In this document: one piece after another, positions 16,797 to 25,034 of the stretch | Layout of the letters: every line of letters starts with the position of its first letter | Numbering within the stretch: position 1 is the stretch's first letter | Assembly: GCA_023229685.1 (NCBI GenBank) | Contig: JALNYT010000001.1 | Location: 248,001-312,000, forward strand | Origin: Sulfuritalea sp. | Lineage (GTDB): Bacteria > Pseudomonadota > Gammaproteobacteria > Burkholderiales > Rhodocyclaceae | DNA length: 64,000 bases | Reading direction: 5' to 3' | The notes under the pieces: generated by a model | Databases searched by the model: none | What the model was told of the DNA's origin: nothing | Seen by the model: only the letters and a program-made list of their open reading frames with translations | Program-made: the position numbers and the translations under genes

Positions 16797-18037
16797 ATCC
16801 GGGGCGCTCTCTGCGCGTCGTGCTGGCCACCGTCGGCTCACGTGGCGACGTCCAGCCGATGCTGGCCCTGGCAAAGGAATTCGCATCGCGTGGCCACGTT
16901 CCGCTGATTGCCGCACCGTCGAACTTCGAGGCCTGGATCAAGAGTCTCGGCTTCGAATTTGCCCCGCTCGCCAAGGACGTGCAAGTATTGCTCGCCGAGA
17001 ACCCCGACATGATGACAGGCAACCCGGTGAAAATGGTCCGGGAAATAGGTCGTCATTTATGCGAGAACCTGCCTGACCAAGCGCAGCAGCTCAAGCTCGC
17101 CTGCGACAAGGCTGATGCCATGATTTACGGTGGGATGGCCATCGCCGCGCCCACGATTGCCGAACACCTCAACTTGCCGGTGCTCGGCGTCCTCTACACC
17201 AGTTGCCTGTTGCCTTCGAGCCGGCACCCGCCGATGAGTATTCCGTGGCACGGCCTGCCGGCATGGCTGAACAATCTCCTCTGGCGCGTGAACCACATGG
17301 TCGGCGACTCGCTATTTCGCGCCACCCTCAACGCGACGCGAGCAGGCCTGGGCCTGCCGCCGATTGACCACGTCCGCCGCCACCTGTTGGAAAATGCCCC
17401 GCTCGTCATCGCCGCGGACGAGATCTTGTTTCCACCGGATCCGCTGTGGCGCGGGCGTTATCCCTACGCGAATTTCATTTTCTTCGACGATCCGGCGCCA
17501 CTCGATCCCGAACTCGATGCATGGCTTGCGGACGGCGAGCCGCCGGTGTTCGTCGGCTTCGGCAGCATGTCGGGCGCCGGCACGGATCGCGTCGCACGCA
17601 CGATCGTCGACGCAATCTCGGGCAGCGGCCGTCGCTGCATCGTCGGCGCCGGCTGGGCCGGGCTCGGCGCAGGCGCGCTGCCGCCGGGCTGGCGCGTGGT
17701 GCGCGATGCGCCGCACGCCCTGCTCTTTCCGCGCACCGCGGTCGTAATCCACCACGGCGGCTCGGGCACTACCGCTCAAGCGCTGCGTGCAGGCGTGCCG
17801 CAGGTAGTGCTGCCGCTGATTCTCGATCAGTTCCACCACGCGCACCGCCTGCACCTGGCCGGCATTGCGCCGCACCCGGTACCGATGGAAAAGATTACCG
17901 CAGCGAAACTGGCCGCTGCGATCGAGGCGGCACTGGAACTGCCGGCAGGCCCGCGACAGGCGGCCGCGGCGCGGCTGCGCGCGAGCGACGGACGCGGGGA
18001 AATAGTCCGGCGGGTCGAAGCGATGGTCGCCGCGTGA
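16793..18037 (+). CDS. GT1/GT28-type glycosyltransferase (UDP-glucosyl/sterol-glucosyltransferase-like)
   Basis: 414-residue GT-B fold enzyme. The N-terminal half starts RVVLATVGSRGDVQPMLALAKE, the glycine-rich entry of the family. The donor-binding half has FVGFGSM near 258, the HHGGSGTT motif near 320, and a PQVVLPLILDQFHHA stretch with the DQ pair that holds the nucleotide sugar. Homologues glycosylate lipids, sterols, hopanoid-like compounds or antibiotics. It overlaps the cyclase gene by ATGA, so both are made together, though a functional tie is not obvious. No membrane anchor. Acceptor unknown. Confidence 0.85.
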   Translation: MNPGRSLRVVLATVGSRGDVQPMLALAKEFASRGHVPLIAAPSNFEAWIKSLGFEFAPLAKDVQVLLAENPDMMTGNPVKMVREIGRHLCENLPDQAQQLKLACDKADAMIYGGMAIAAPTIAEHLNLPVLGVLYTSCLLPSSRHPPMSIPWHGLPAWLNNLLWRVNHMVGDSLFRATLNATRAGLGLPPIDHVRRHLLENAPLVIAADEILFPPDPLWRGRYPYANFIFFDDPAPLDPELDAWLADGEPPVFVGFGSMSGAGTDRVARTIVDAISGSGRRCIVGAGWAGLGAGALPPGWRVVRDAPHALLFPRTAVVIHHGGSGTTAQALRAGVPQVVLPLILDQFHHAHRLHLAGIAPHPVPMEKITAAKLAAAIEAALELPAGPRQAAAARLRASDGRGEIVRRVEAMVAA

Positions 18038-18194
18038 TCAATGTCCGGTCGCCATGAGCATCCATGACCGAATCATGGCCTGACCGGTCAGTGGCGATGT
18101 CAATGGCAACCGGCGGGTTGGGTCGTTCCATGGCATTCGTAACCACTCAATACCGCCCGGCAGATCAATTCACGCTCGGCACTCTTCGAGCGAT

Positions 18195-19088
18195 CTACTC
18201 GCCGTCGTCTGCCGTATCTCCTTCGGCCTCCAGTGCCCGTCGCTTGGCTGCCTCACGCTCTTCGATCAGGCGTTTTTCCTGCACCTTGGCGAGCCGCTCC
18301 TGCGCGGCCTCGGCATTGAGCGCAATGCTTTCTTCGCCAAACATCACCTGGCGCAGGAAGCGGAAGGCGAATTGCAGCAGCGCGACGTCATCGGCCAGCA
18401 CCGCATCCTTTTCCTCCTGCGGCAACTCGAATAAGCGGCTGAAAGATTCCGCGCTGACGAATTCACGAAAGCGGTCGATGTCGTAGCAGGCCATGAAGAA
18501 AAGCTGGCGGCTGCGCAGGGTCGGCTTGCCGATCGACGGGCCGGAGGATTTCTTCTTCAGCACCAGTTGGCGCCAGCCGCGGGCCAGGTCGTCATACGCT
18601 TCGAGTCCCTGCTCCTTGCGATAGTCGGCGATGGTGATACGGCGATTTTCCTCGTGACCCTTGCAGTGGTCTTCCTTGACCAGTGCGTAGGAGTCGCGGT
18701 CGACATATTCGTCCTGCTTGCGCATGGAGAGCAGTGCCACCGGGTAGTAGCGGCACGCCGTCGGCCGGTCTTCATAGATGCCGCATCCCTCCGGCTTCAT
18801 GAAACGACAGGCGCTGCCGCCCTCGACCGGGCGAAACTTGACCCCGGCGATGCCATCCATTTCCATCTCGTAGGGCACCGTGTATTCCTTGAGGAACTCG
18901 GTGGAACTGATGCCCAGTCGGGTCTTCAGCCGCAGCACGTCATAGGGCGTCAGCGAAATGTCGATGTTGGAACAGCAGGCGTTCCAGCACTTGATCCCCT
19001 TGTGGCACGAGAACTGGATGACATGTGTCGCCTCCACCATGTTGGGGACGACGGGACTGTTGGGGAAGGGAATATCGGGCTGGGACAT
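18195..19088 (-). CDS. YkgJ-family cysteine cluster protein
   Basis: 297-residue protein with the YkgJ/UPF0153-type cysteine pattern thought to bind iron or zinc: C28-x5-C34-x3-CC (38-39) near the N-terminus, then C-x-F-x5-C (SACRFMKPEGCG), CRYYP and a later DHCKGH. The C-terminal 60 residues are a charged helix that could be a coiled coil. It lies downstream of aprA on the same strand behind a hairpin terminator, so it is probably separately expressed or reached by readthrough. Function unknown; a role in metal or cluster handling for AprBA is only a guess from position. Confidence 0.8.
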   Translation of the reverse strand: MSQPDIPFPNSPVVPNMVEATHVIQFSCHKGIKCWNACCSNIDISLTPYDVLRLKTRLGISSTEFLKEYTVPYEMEMDGIAGVKFRPVEGGSACRFMKPEGCGIYEDRPTACRYYPVALLSMRKQDEYVDRDSYALVKEDHCKGHEENRRITIADYRKEQGLEAYDDLARGWRQLVLKKKSSGPSIGKPTLRSRQLFFMACYDIDRFREFVSAESFSRLFELPQEEKDAVLADDVALLQFAFRFLRQVMFGEESIALNAEAAQERLAKVQEKRLIEEREAAKRRALEAEGDTADDGE

Positions 19089-19124
19089 AAGGAACCTCGT
19101 GACGACTGGAGTTTACGGCGATAT

Positions 19125-19162
19125 AAAGCAAACAGGCCGGGAGCCTTGCGGCTTCCGGCCTG
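19125..19162 (-). terminator. Rho-independent-like terminator after aprA
   Basis: In the aprA direction the stem CAGGCCGGAAGCC, loop GCAA and GGCTCCCGGCCTG are followed by TTTGCTTT. It starts 20 bases after the aprA stop and closes the sat-aprBA transcript before the YkgJ gene. Confidence 0.8.
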
Positions 19163-19182
19163 AATGTTACAGCCTGACGTAC

Positions 19183-21210
19183 TTAGTGCGGAGCCGCAGC
19201 CTTGAACAGCTTGGACTTGTCGACCAGATCGACGTGCTTGCGCTTGAAGCAGGTCCACTTGTGCGAGGTCTTGTCATACACCGAATTTACGAAGCAGTGC
19301 CAGTTCTTCTCATCGACAAAGTTCTTGTCGGTGCGATAGTAGAAGCCGGGGTAGCGGCTCTCTTCGCGGAACTGGATGTGCTTCATGTGGGCTTCGGCGG
19401 TGAGGATGCGGTGATAGTTTTCCCAGGCCCGCAGCAACTCGTGCAAATCCTTGGCGCGCATCTTGCCGGCATCTTCCTTGAGCAGTTCGAGCTTCTCTTC
19501 GGCGACCGCCAGCATCTTGTCGTTGGTGTTGTAGTAGGTGCTGCAGCCAGCGACGTACTCGTCCATGATTTTCTGCAAGCGCATCTGCAGCATCTTGGGC
19601 GTGATGTAGTGCGGATTGACGTCAATCGCCGTGGTGTAGTCCTTGTGCTCGAGGAAGGTACGCACCGGTTTGTAGATTTCCTCGGCCAGTTGCTCGGGGG
19701 AGGTGTCCAGCTCGACTTTCCAGTCCTTGTTGTCGAGTGCGTACTTGACCATCGCCTTCGACGCCAAACGGCCTTCGGCATGCGAACCGGAGGAGAACTT
19801 GTGGCCGGAGGCGCCAACACCATCGCCAGCCGTGAACAGACCCTTGACCGTGGTCATCGAGCGGTAGCCCCAGCTCCAGCCCTTGGGCAGGTGCGCCGGG
19901 ATGCCGTCATACTCTTCGGTGGTCGGCGCGCCAAGGTCGGTCGGACCCGACACCCAGATGCCGCAGCAGCCGGAATGCGAGCCGAGCAGGTAGGGCTCGG
20001 TCGGCATCAGTTCGGACATCTTCTTCTCGGGCTCGATGTTCTCGCCAACCCAGATGCCGCACTGGCCGATACACATGTCGAGGAAGTCTTCCCAGGCCTC
20101 GGCTTCGAGATGCTTGACTTCCTTCGGCGACAGCGTTTCGCGCAGCTTGGCCAGTGCCGACACGGTGTCCATGTAGATCGGGCCGTGGCCGTCCTTCATC
20201 TCCTTCAGCATCAGGTGATTGCGCAGGCACGAGGCCGGAACCGCAGCCTGACCGTAGGGCGGATAGTCGTTCAGCATTTCCTTGTTCTTGACCATGTAGT
20301 CTTCGCCGTAGGCGTTGATGGCTTTGGCCTTGAACAACAGGAACCAGGCACCGACCGGGCCGTAGCCGTCCTTGAAACGGGCGGGTACAAAACGGTTTTC
20401 CATCATGGTCAGTTCGGCGCCGGCTTCGGCAGCCATGGCATAGGTCGAACCGGCATTCCACACCGGATACCACGCACGGCCCGAGCCTTCGCCCACGGAA
20501 CGCGGACGGAACAGATTGACGCAACCGCCGGCGGCCAGCAATACCGACTTGGCCTTGTAGATGTAGATCCGGTTTTCGCGCACCGAGAAGCCTACCGCGC
20601 CGGCGATGCGTGACGGGTCGTTCTTGTCGTTCACCAGCTTGACGATGAACACGCGTTCCTGGATGCGATCCAGACCCAGCGCCTTCTTCGCGGCTTCGGC
20701 AACGATCCACTTGTAGGACTCGCCGTTGATCATGATCTGCCATTTGCCCGAACGCACCGGCTTGCCGCCGTCCTTGAGCAGGGGCAGGCCTTCCTTCTGC
20801 GACTCGGCGCCGTCGTGACGCACACCGTCCGCGTCGGTCTTCCAGATCGGCAGGCCCCACTCCTCGAACAAATGCACGGAGTCATCGACGACACGGCCCA
20901 GGTCGTAGGTCAGGTCGTCGCGGGTGATGCCCATCAGGTCGTTGGAGACCATGCGCGCGTAGTCGGCCGGATCGAGATCCGGGCCGATATAGGTGTTGAT
21001 CGCGGACAGGCCCTGCGCCACGGCGCCGGAGCGATCCACGGCCGCCTTGTCCACCATCTTGATCTTCAGTTCGGTGCCGGTCTCGGCCTTGACGGCCTCC
21101 GCCCAGCGCATCACTTCATAAGCGGCGCCGCAGCAAGCCATGCCGCCGCCAATCAGCAGAATGTCCAGGTCTTCCTGAACGATTTCCGGTGCTTCAAATG
21201 TTCCAGCCAT
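19183..21210 (-). CDS. aprA: Adenylylsulfate (APS) reductase alpha subunit
   Basis: 675-residue flavoprotein of the fumarate reductase/succinate dehydrogenase superfamily. AprA with AprB interconverts sulfite plus AMP and APS; in an oxidiser it makes APS. The FAD site starts at LLIGGGMACCGAAYE near residue 18; the RSGAVAQGLSAIN block and NRFVPARFKDGYGPVG are AprA hallmarks that shape the FAD/APS site. Length is typical. It follows aprB by 22 bases with GAGGAACC before the start. Operon order sat-aprB-aprA is usual in sulfur oxidisers. No membrane anchor gene aprM is nearby, in keeping with qmoAB-hdrCB as the electron partner. Confidence 0.96.
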   Translation of the reverse strand: MAGTFEAPEIVQEDLDILLIGGGMACCGAAYEVMRWAEAVKAETGTELKIKMVDKAAVDRSGAVAQGLSAINTYIGPDLDPADYARMVSNDLMGITRDDLTYDLGRVVDDSVHLFEEWGLPIWKTDADGVRHDGAESQKEGLPLLKDGGKPVRSGKWQIMINGESYKWIVAEAAKKALGLDRIQERVFIVKLVNDKNDPSRIAGAVGFSVRENRIYIYKAKSVLLAAGGCVNLFRPRSVGEGSGRAWYPVWNAGSTYAMAAEAGAELTMMENRFVPARFKDGYGPVGAWFLLFKAKAINAYGEDYMVKNKEMLNDYPPYGQAAVPASCLRNHLMLKEMKDGHGPIYMDTVSALAKLRETLSPKEVKHLEAEAWEDFLDMCIGQCGIWVGENIEPEKKMSELMPTEPYLLGSHSGCCGIWVSGPTDLGAPTTEEYDGIPAHLPKGWSWGYRSMTTVKGLFTAGDGVGASGHKFSSGSHAEGRLASKAMVKYALDNKDWKVELDTSPEQLAEEIYKPVRTFLEHKDYTTAIDVNPHYITPKMLQMRLQKIMDEYVAGCSTYYNTNDKMLAVAEEKLELLKEDAGKMRAKDLHELLRAWENYHRILTAEAHMKHIQFREESRYPGFYYRTDKNFVDEKNWHCFVNSVYDKTSHKWTCFKRKHVDLVDKSKLFKAAAPH

Positions 21211-21232
21211 TTTTGGTTCCTCGATTTGTCGA

Positions 21233-21706
21233 TTATTTGCGGATCAGTTCTTCCGGCTTGCCGGCGCGGTAGCCACCCATCACGTCCTTGGTGAATACGG
21301 CGGGCGAGGCCAGGTCGGCCATCTTGGGCATCGGCTTGCCGCCGAACGGGTCGATCGAACCTTCGGCCGTGGTGCGGATCGGGAACTTGAAACGCTTCAG
21401 GGTGCCGTTGCGGAACTTGATGGTCCACATGATGGAATCGGAACCGCGCAATGGCTGCACCGACCCGCCCAGCGGCACGATGTCGGCGTAGTGGCGGCAT
21501 TCGATCGCGCCCTGCGGACAAATCTTGACGCAGGAATAGCACTCCCAGCACTGCTCCGGCTCCTGGTTGAAGGCTTTCATGGCATGGCCGGTTTCGGAAC
21601 CGTCCTTGTCCAGCTTCATCAAATTGTGCGGGCAGATGTACATGCAGGCGGTCTTGTCCTGCCCCTTGCATCCATCGCACTTCTCGGTACGAACAAAGGT
21701 TGGCAT
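21233..21706 (-). CDS. aprB: APS reductase beta subunit
   Basis: 157-residue ferredoxin-type subunit. Cluster ligands are C10-C13-C21-C25 and C53-C56-C59-C63, the first with the widened spacing seen in AprB. The C-terminal tail (about 70-157) wraps around AprA in known structures and is present in full here, including the PIRTTAEGSIDPFGGKP stretch. It carries electrons between AprA's FAD and the external partner. Start at 21706 follows AGGAG. It lies 71 bases after sat and 22 before aprA. Confidence 0.95.
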   Translation of the reverse strand: MPTFVRTEKCDGCKGQDKTACMYICPHNLMKLDKDGSETGHAMKAFNQEPEQCWECYSCVKICPQGAIECRHYADIVPLGGSVQPLRGSDSIMWTIKFRNGTLKRFKFPIRTTAEGSIDPFGGKPMPKMADLASPAVFTKDVMGGYRAGKPEELIRK

Positions 21707-21777
21707 TTGGTTTCTACTCCTAGGTTACGGTGTTGATCATCAAATAATGCACTTGGAAAAGCTGGGGTTCAGATCTT

Positions 21778-22992
21778 TCAGCGGGCCGAATGTCCGGACA
21801 GCTTGACTTCGACCTTCTCATGCTCGGCCAGACTGGCGTAGTAGGCGCGTAGCACCTCGAGCACCTCCGGTCGTGAAAACTCGGCGGGTACGGCGCCGCC
21901 TTCGGACAGCATCTTGCGCAGCTTGGTGCCGGACAGCATCAAGCGGTCGGATTCGCCATGCGGACAGGTGCGCGCGGAGGCCATGCCGCCACACTTGTAG
22001 CACCAGAAGGTCCAGTCGATCTTCAGCGGCTGGGTCTCCAGCGAGCCCTTGGGAAGCTCGTCAAAAATGTGATGGGCATCAAAAGGTCCGTAGTAGCTGC
22101 CGACGCCGGCATGGTCGCGACCGACGATCAGGTGCGAGCAACCGTAGTTCTGGCGGAACAGCGCATGCAGCAGCGCCTCGCGCGGGCCGGCGTAGCGCAT
22201 GTCGAGCGGATAACCGGCCTGCAGCACGGTATTGGGGACGAAATAGTGCTCGGCCAGCGTAGAGATCGCCTCGGAACGCACGTCGGCAGGAATGTCGCCG
22301 GGCTTCAGGTTGCCCAGCAGCGAGTGAATCAGGACGCCATCGCAGGTCTCGACGGCGATCTTGGCCAGATATTCATGCGAGCGGTGCATCGGGTTGCGCG
22401 TCTGGAAGGCGGCGACCTTGGTCCAGCCCATGGCCTCGAACTTGGCGCGGGTTTCCTTCGGCGAAAGAAAGAGGTCGCCGTACTTCTCGGGAAAGTCGCC
22501 CTGCGAGAGGACCTTGATCGGGCCGGCGAGGTTGACGTCGCCCTGCTCCATGACCATCTTGACGCCGGGATGTTCGATGTCAGTGGTCTTGTACACCGTG
22601 GCGCATTCGTGCGCCTTGTTGATCGAGTACTTCTCGGTCACCTTCATGGTGGCGAGAATGGAATCGTCGTCGGGATCGATCAGGGCGATATCGCCGCCGG
22701 TGTGGAAGCTATCGGCAGTGGCCTTGTCGGTGGACAGGGTGATCGGAATCGGCCAGAACAGGCCGTTGGCCATTTTCATCCCGTCGCAGACGCCCTGCCA
22801 GTCGGTATGGGTCATGAAGCCTTCGAGCGGGGTAAAGCCGCCGATGCCCAGCATGATGATGTCGCCCTTCTCACGGGAACTGACCTTGACCCTGGGCAAA
22901 GACCGGGCTCGCGTCAGTTCCGCCTGTAGCGCCTGGCCTTCAAGCAATAAGGGTCGCAGACTGCCGCCGCCGTGCGGATTAACCAACGCCAT
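21778..22992 (-). CDS. sat: ATP sulfurylase (dissimilatory type)
   Basis: 404-residue homo-oligomeric Sat, which releases ATP and sulfate from APS and pyrophosphate in sulfur oxidisers. Nucleotide-binding motifs are clear: QTRNPMHRSHE near residue 197 and GRDHAGVGSYYG near 290. A CYKCGGMAS...CPHG cysteine group near residues 330-345 is the zinc site found in several bacterial Sat enzymes. No APS-kinase domain is attached, fitting a dissimilatory role. First gene of sat-aprBA, with TAGGAGG before the start. The motif at 23068-23087 links its control with soeA. Confidence 0.96.
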   Translation of the reverse strand: MALVNPHGGGSLRPLLLEGQALQAELTRARSLPRVKVSSREKGDIIMLGIGGFTPLEGFMTHTDWQGVCDGMKMANGLFWPIPITLSTDKATADSFHTGGDIALIDPDDDSILATMKVTEKYSINKAHECATVYKTTDIEHPGVKMVMEQGDVNLAGPIKVLSQGDFPEKYGDLFLSPKETRAKFEAMGWTKVAAFQTRNPMHRSHEYLAKIAVETCDGVLIHSLLGNLKPGDIPADVRSEAISTLAEHYFVPNTVLQAGYPLDMRYAGPREALLHALFRQNYGCSHLIVGRDHAGVGSYYGPFDAHHIFDELPKGSLETQPLKIDWTFWCYKCGGMASARTCPHGESDRLMLSGTKLRKMLSEGGAVPAEFSRPEVLEVLRAYYASLAEHEKVEVKLSGHSAR

Positions 22993-23067
22993 GCCAAGCC
23001 TCCTAGGTTAGTGGTTATTCTTTGATCTTCGAAGGCTAACAATTTCCCCCCCTCGCGCCAATGCGAT

Positions 23068-23087
23068 TATTTCTATTTGAGGATAAG
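23068..23087 (-). promoter_or_regulatory. Shared upstream motif of sat (pairs with the one before soeA)
   Basis: ATTTCTATTT, two variable bases, then GGATAAG on the plus strand, 76-95 bases before the sat start and in the same orientation to the gene as the soeA copy. The intergenic region (22993-23193) is divergent with rfbF, so it must also hold the rfbF promoter. Confidence 0.45.
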
Positions 23088-23193
23088 GGGATTGTTTTTC
23101 GACTGCGTCGAGGCGCGAATCGGCACCTCTGATAACATTTGCCAAGCATCATCCAAACAAGAGCCCTAGCCCGACAAACAACACTCTCGCACA

Positions 23194-23964
23194 ATGAAAG
23201 CAGTGATACTCGCCGGCGGTCTCGGTACGCGCCTGGCTGAAGAAACCGTGCTTCGGCCAAAGCCGATGGTCGAAATCGGCGGCAAGCCGATTCTTTGGCA
23301 CATCATGAAGGGCTACGCCCATTTCGGCATCACCGATTTCGTGATCTGCCTCGGCTACAAGGGTTATATGGTGAAGGAGTACTTTGCCAACCTGGCGCTG
23401 CACAACTCCGACGTGACCATCGACCTGGCACAAAATCGTGTCGACCTGCACCAAAATCAGTCCGAGCCCTGGAAAATCACCCTGGTGGATACCGGCGACC
23501 ATACGCAGACCGGCGGCCGCCTGCGCCGCATCCGGCGGTTTGTCGATGGTGAAGACTTCTGCATGACCTACGGTGACGGGGTAGCGGATATCGACATCAA
23601 TGCGCTGCTGGCCTTTCATCGCGAGGAACAGTGCCTGGCCACGGTGACAGCCGTAAGACCGCCGGGCCGCTTCGGCCGTCTCGACCTGGAAGGTCGGCGG
23701 GCACGGGGCATCCAGGAAAAGCCGCGCGGCGATGGCGACTGGATCAACGGCGGCTTTTTCGTGCTCTCGCCCGCCGCGCTCGACCACATCGAAGGCGAAG
23801 AGACGCTCTGGGAAAAGGAACCCTTGCAGCATCTGGCGACAAGCGGAGAACTGGCCGCGTTTCGCCATAGCGGTTTTTGGCAACCGATGGACACCGTACG
23901 TGACAGGAACCATCTGGAAGAACTCTGGGCCACCGGCCATGCGCCCTGGAAACTTTGGCCATGA
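23194..23964 (+). CDS. rfbF: Glucose-1-phosphate cytidylyltransferase
   Basis: 256-residue nucleotidyltransferase making CDP-glucose from CTP and glucose 1-phosphate. The N-terminus has the pyrophosphorylase signature ILAGGLGTRLAEET with RPKPMVEIGGKP, and GYKGYMVKEYF is characteristic of the cytidylyl branch (RfbF/DdhA). Length is typical (about 257). It is followed by rfbG with a four-base overlap and rfbH, so the substrate call is supported by pathway context. First gene of the polysaccharide run and divergent from sat. Confidence 0.94.
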   Translation: MKAVILAGGLGTRLAEETVLRPKPMVEIGGKPILWHIMKGYAHFGITDFVICLGYKGYMVKEYFANLALHNSDVTIDLAQNRVDLHQNQSEPWKITLVDTGDHTQTGGRLRRIRRFVDGEDFCMTYGDGVADIDINALLAFHREEQCLATVTAVRPPGRFGRLDLEGRRARGIQEKPRGDGDWINGGFFVLSPAALDHIEGEETLWEKEPLQHLATSGELAAFRHSGFWQPMDTVRDRNHLEELWATGHAPWKLWP

Positions 23965-25034
23965 ACCCGGGCTTCTGGAACGGCCGCCGGGTGTTCCTCA
24001 CCGGCCATACGGGTTTCAAAGGCAGTTGGTTGGCGCTATGGCTGCAGAAAGTCGGCGCTGGCGTCACGGCGTTCTCGCTGGCCCCGCCGACACAACCCAG
24101 TCTATTCGAGGCGGCGCAGGTGGCTCAAGGCATCACTTCGATCCACGGCGATATCCGCGACTACGATTCACTCAACGCAGCCCTGCGCGACAGTGGTGCC
24201 AGCATTGTTTTTCACCTCGCGGCACAGGCCACGGTGGCAGACGGCTACCGATTTGCCCGCGACACATTCGCCACCAACGTGACGGGCACCATCAATCTGC
24301 TTGACGCCATCCGCGAGTGTCCCGCGGTCGAGGCTGCCGTGGTCGTCACCAGTGACAAGTGCTATGCCCCCTCGACCACTGGCACGCCATTGCGTGAAGA
24401 CGATGCGCTGGGCGGCAAGGACCCCTACAGTGCCAGCAAAGGCTGTGCGGAAATCGCCACCGCGGCGTGGCGCGAATCGTTCTTCAGCGCCGAGAACTCG
24501 CCGCGCATCGCCACAGCCCGTTCCGGCAATGTGATCGGCGGGGGAGACTGGGGAGCGCACCGCCTTCTGCCCGACATCGTCCGCGCCTTTCACGCCGGGA
24601 AGCCGCTGTCGCTGCGCATGCCTGGCGCCATTCGGCCGTGGCAGCATGTACTCGAAGCCCTCGCCGGCTATCTGTTGCTGGCGGAACATTTGTGCGGCAA
24701 GGATGGCGCCCGCTATGCACGCGGCTGGAACTTTGGCTCGGCCGAAGCGGACCATCTCACGGTAGGCGAGGTCGCCGCGCGCAGCGTCCGCCTGTGGGGC
24801 GAAGGCGCCCGGGTTGAAGTTGCCAAGGCCAACTTCCAGAAGGAAACCGAAACCCTGCGCCTCGACGCCACGCTGGCGCGCGAGGCCCTTGGCTGGAGCC
24901 CGCGCTGGGGCGCCGACGAAGCGCTGCGACGCACACTGGACTGGTATCGCGCCTGGTATGCCGATACCAAAGACAGCACCCAGTTTCGCGCTCTGACGCT
25001 GGCCCAGATCGACGACTACACTGCGACGACATGA
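23961..25034 (+). CDS. rfbG: CDP-glucose 4,6-dehydratase
   Basis: 357-residue extended SDR enzyme making CDP-4-keto-6-deoxyglucose. The NAD site is TGHTGFKGSW near residue 13, the catalytic YxxxK is in KDPYSASKGCAE, and the serine/threonine region is VVTSDKCY. The start at 23961 lies in an ATGA overlap with rfbF; an in-frame TTG six bases earlier is less likely. One copy of the dispersed motif lies in its 5' part (reverse orientation), read as KVGAGVTA. It feeds RfbH. Confidence 0.94.
   Translation: MNPGFWNGRRVFLTGHTGFKGSWLALWLQKVGAGVTAFSLAPPTQPSLFEAAQVAQGITSIHGDIRDYDSLNAALRDSGASIVFHLAAQATVADGYRFARDTFATNVTGTINLLDAIRECPAVEAAVVVTSDKCYAPSTTGTPLREDDALGGKDPYSASKGCAEIATAAWRESFFSAENSPRIATARSGNVIGGGDWGAHRLLPDIVRAFHAGKPLSLRMPGAIRPWQHVLEALAGYLLLAEHLCGKDGARYARGWNFGSAEADHLTVGEVAARSVRLWGEGARVEVAKANFQKETETLRLDATLAREALGWSPRWGADEALRRTLDWYRAWYADTKDSTQFRALTLAQIDDYTATT
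24050..24078 (-). repeat. Dispersed motif copy 3, inside rfbG
   Basis: The exact 12-mer on the minus strand (24051-24062), preceded in that orientation by CGCCGTGAC and followed by TTTC. It lies in coding sequence and reads KVGAGVTA on the gene strand. Confidence 0.55.

Noticed and set aside
18038..18194. Candidate terminator between the convergent glycosyltransferase and YkgJ genes
   Set aside because: Only short palindromes (CCATGA...TCATGG and GACCGGTC) without T-runs; too weak to call.
18958..20613. 551-codon plus-strand frame across aprA and the YkgJ gene
   Set aside because: It runs antisense across two recognised genes and their terminator; the product has no domain and looks like antisense codon bias.
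23955..23961. Earlier TTG start of rfbG
   Set aside because: The ATG at 23961 overlaps the rfbF stop as ATGA, the rule in this run, and starts just before the Rossmann fold.
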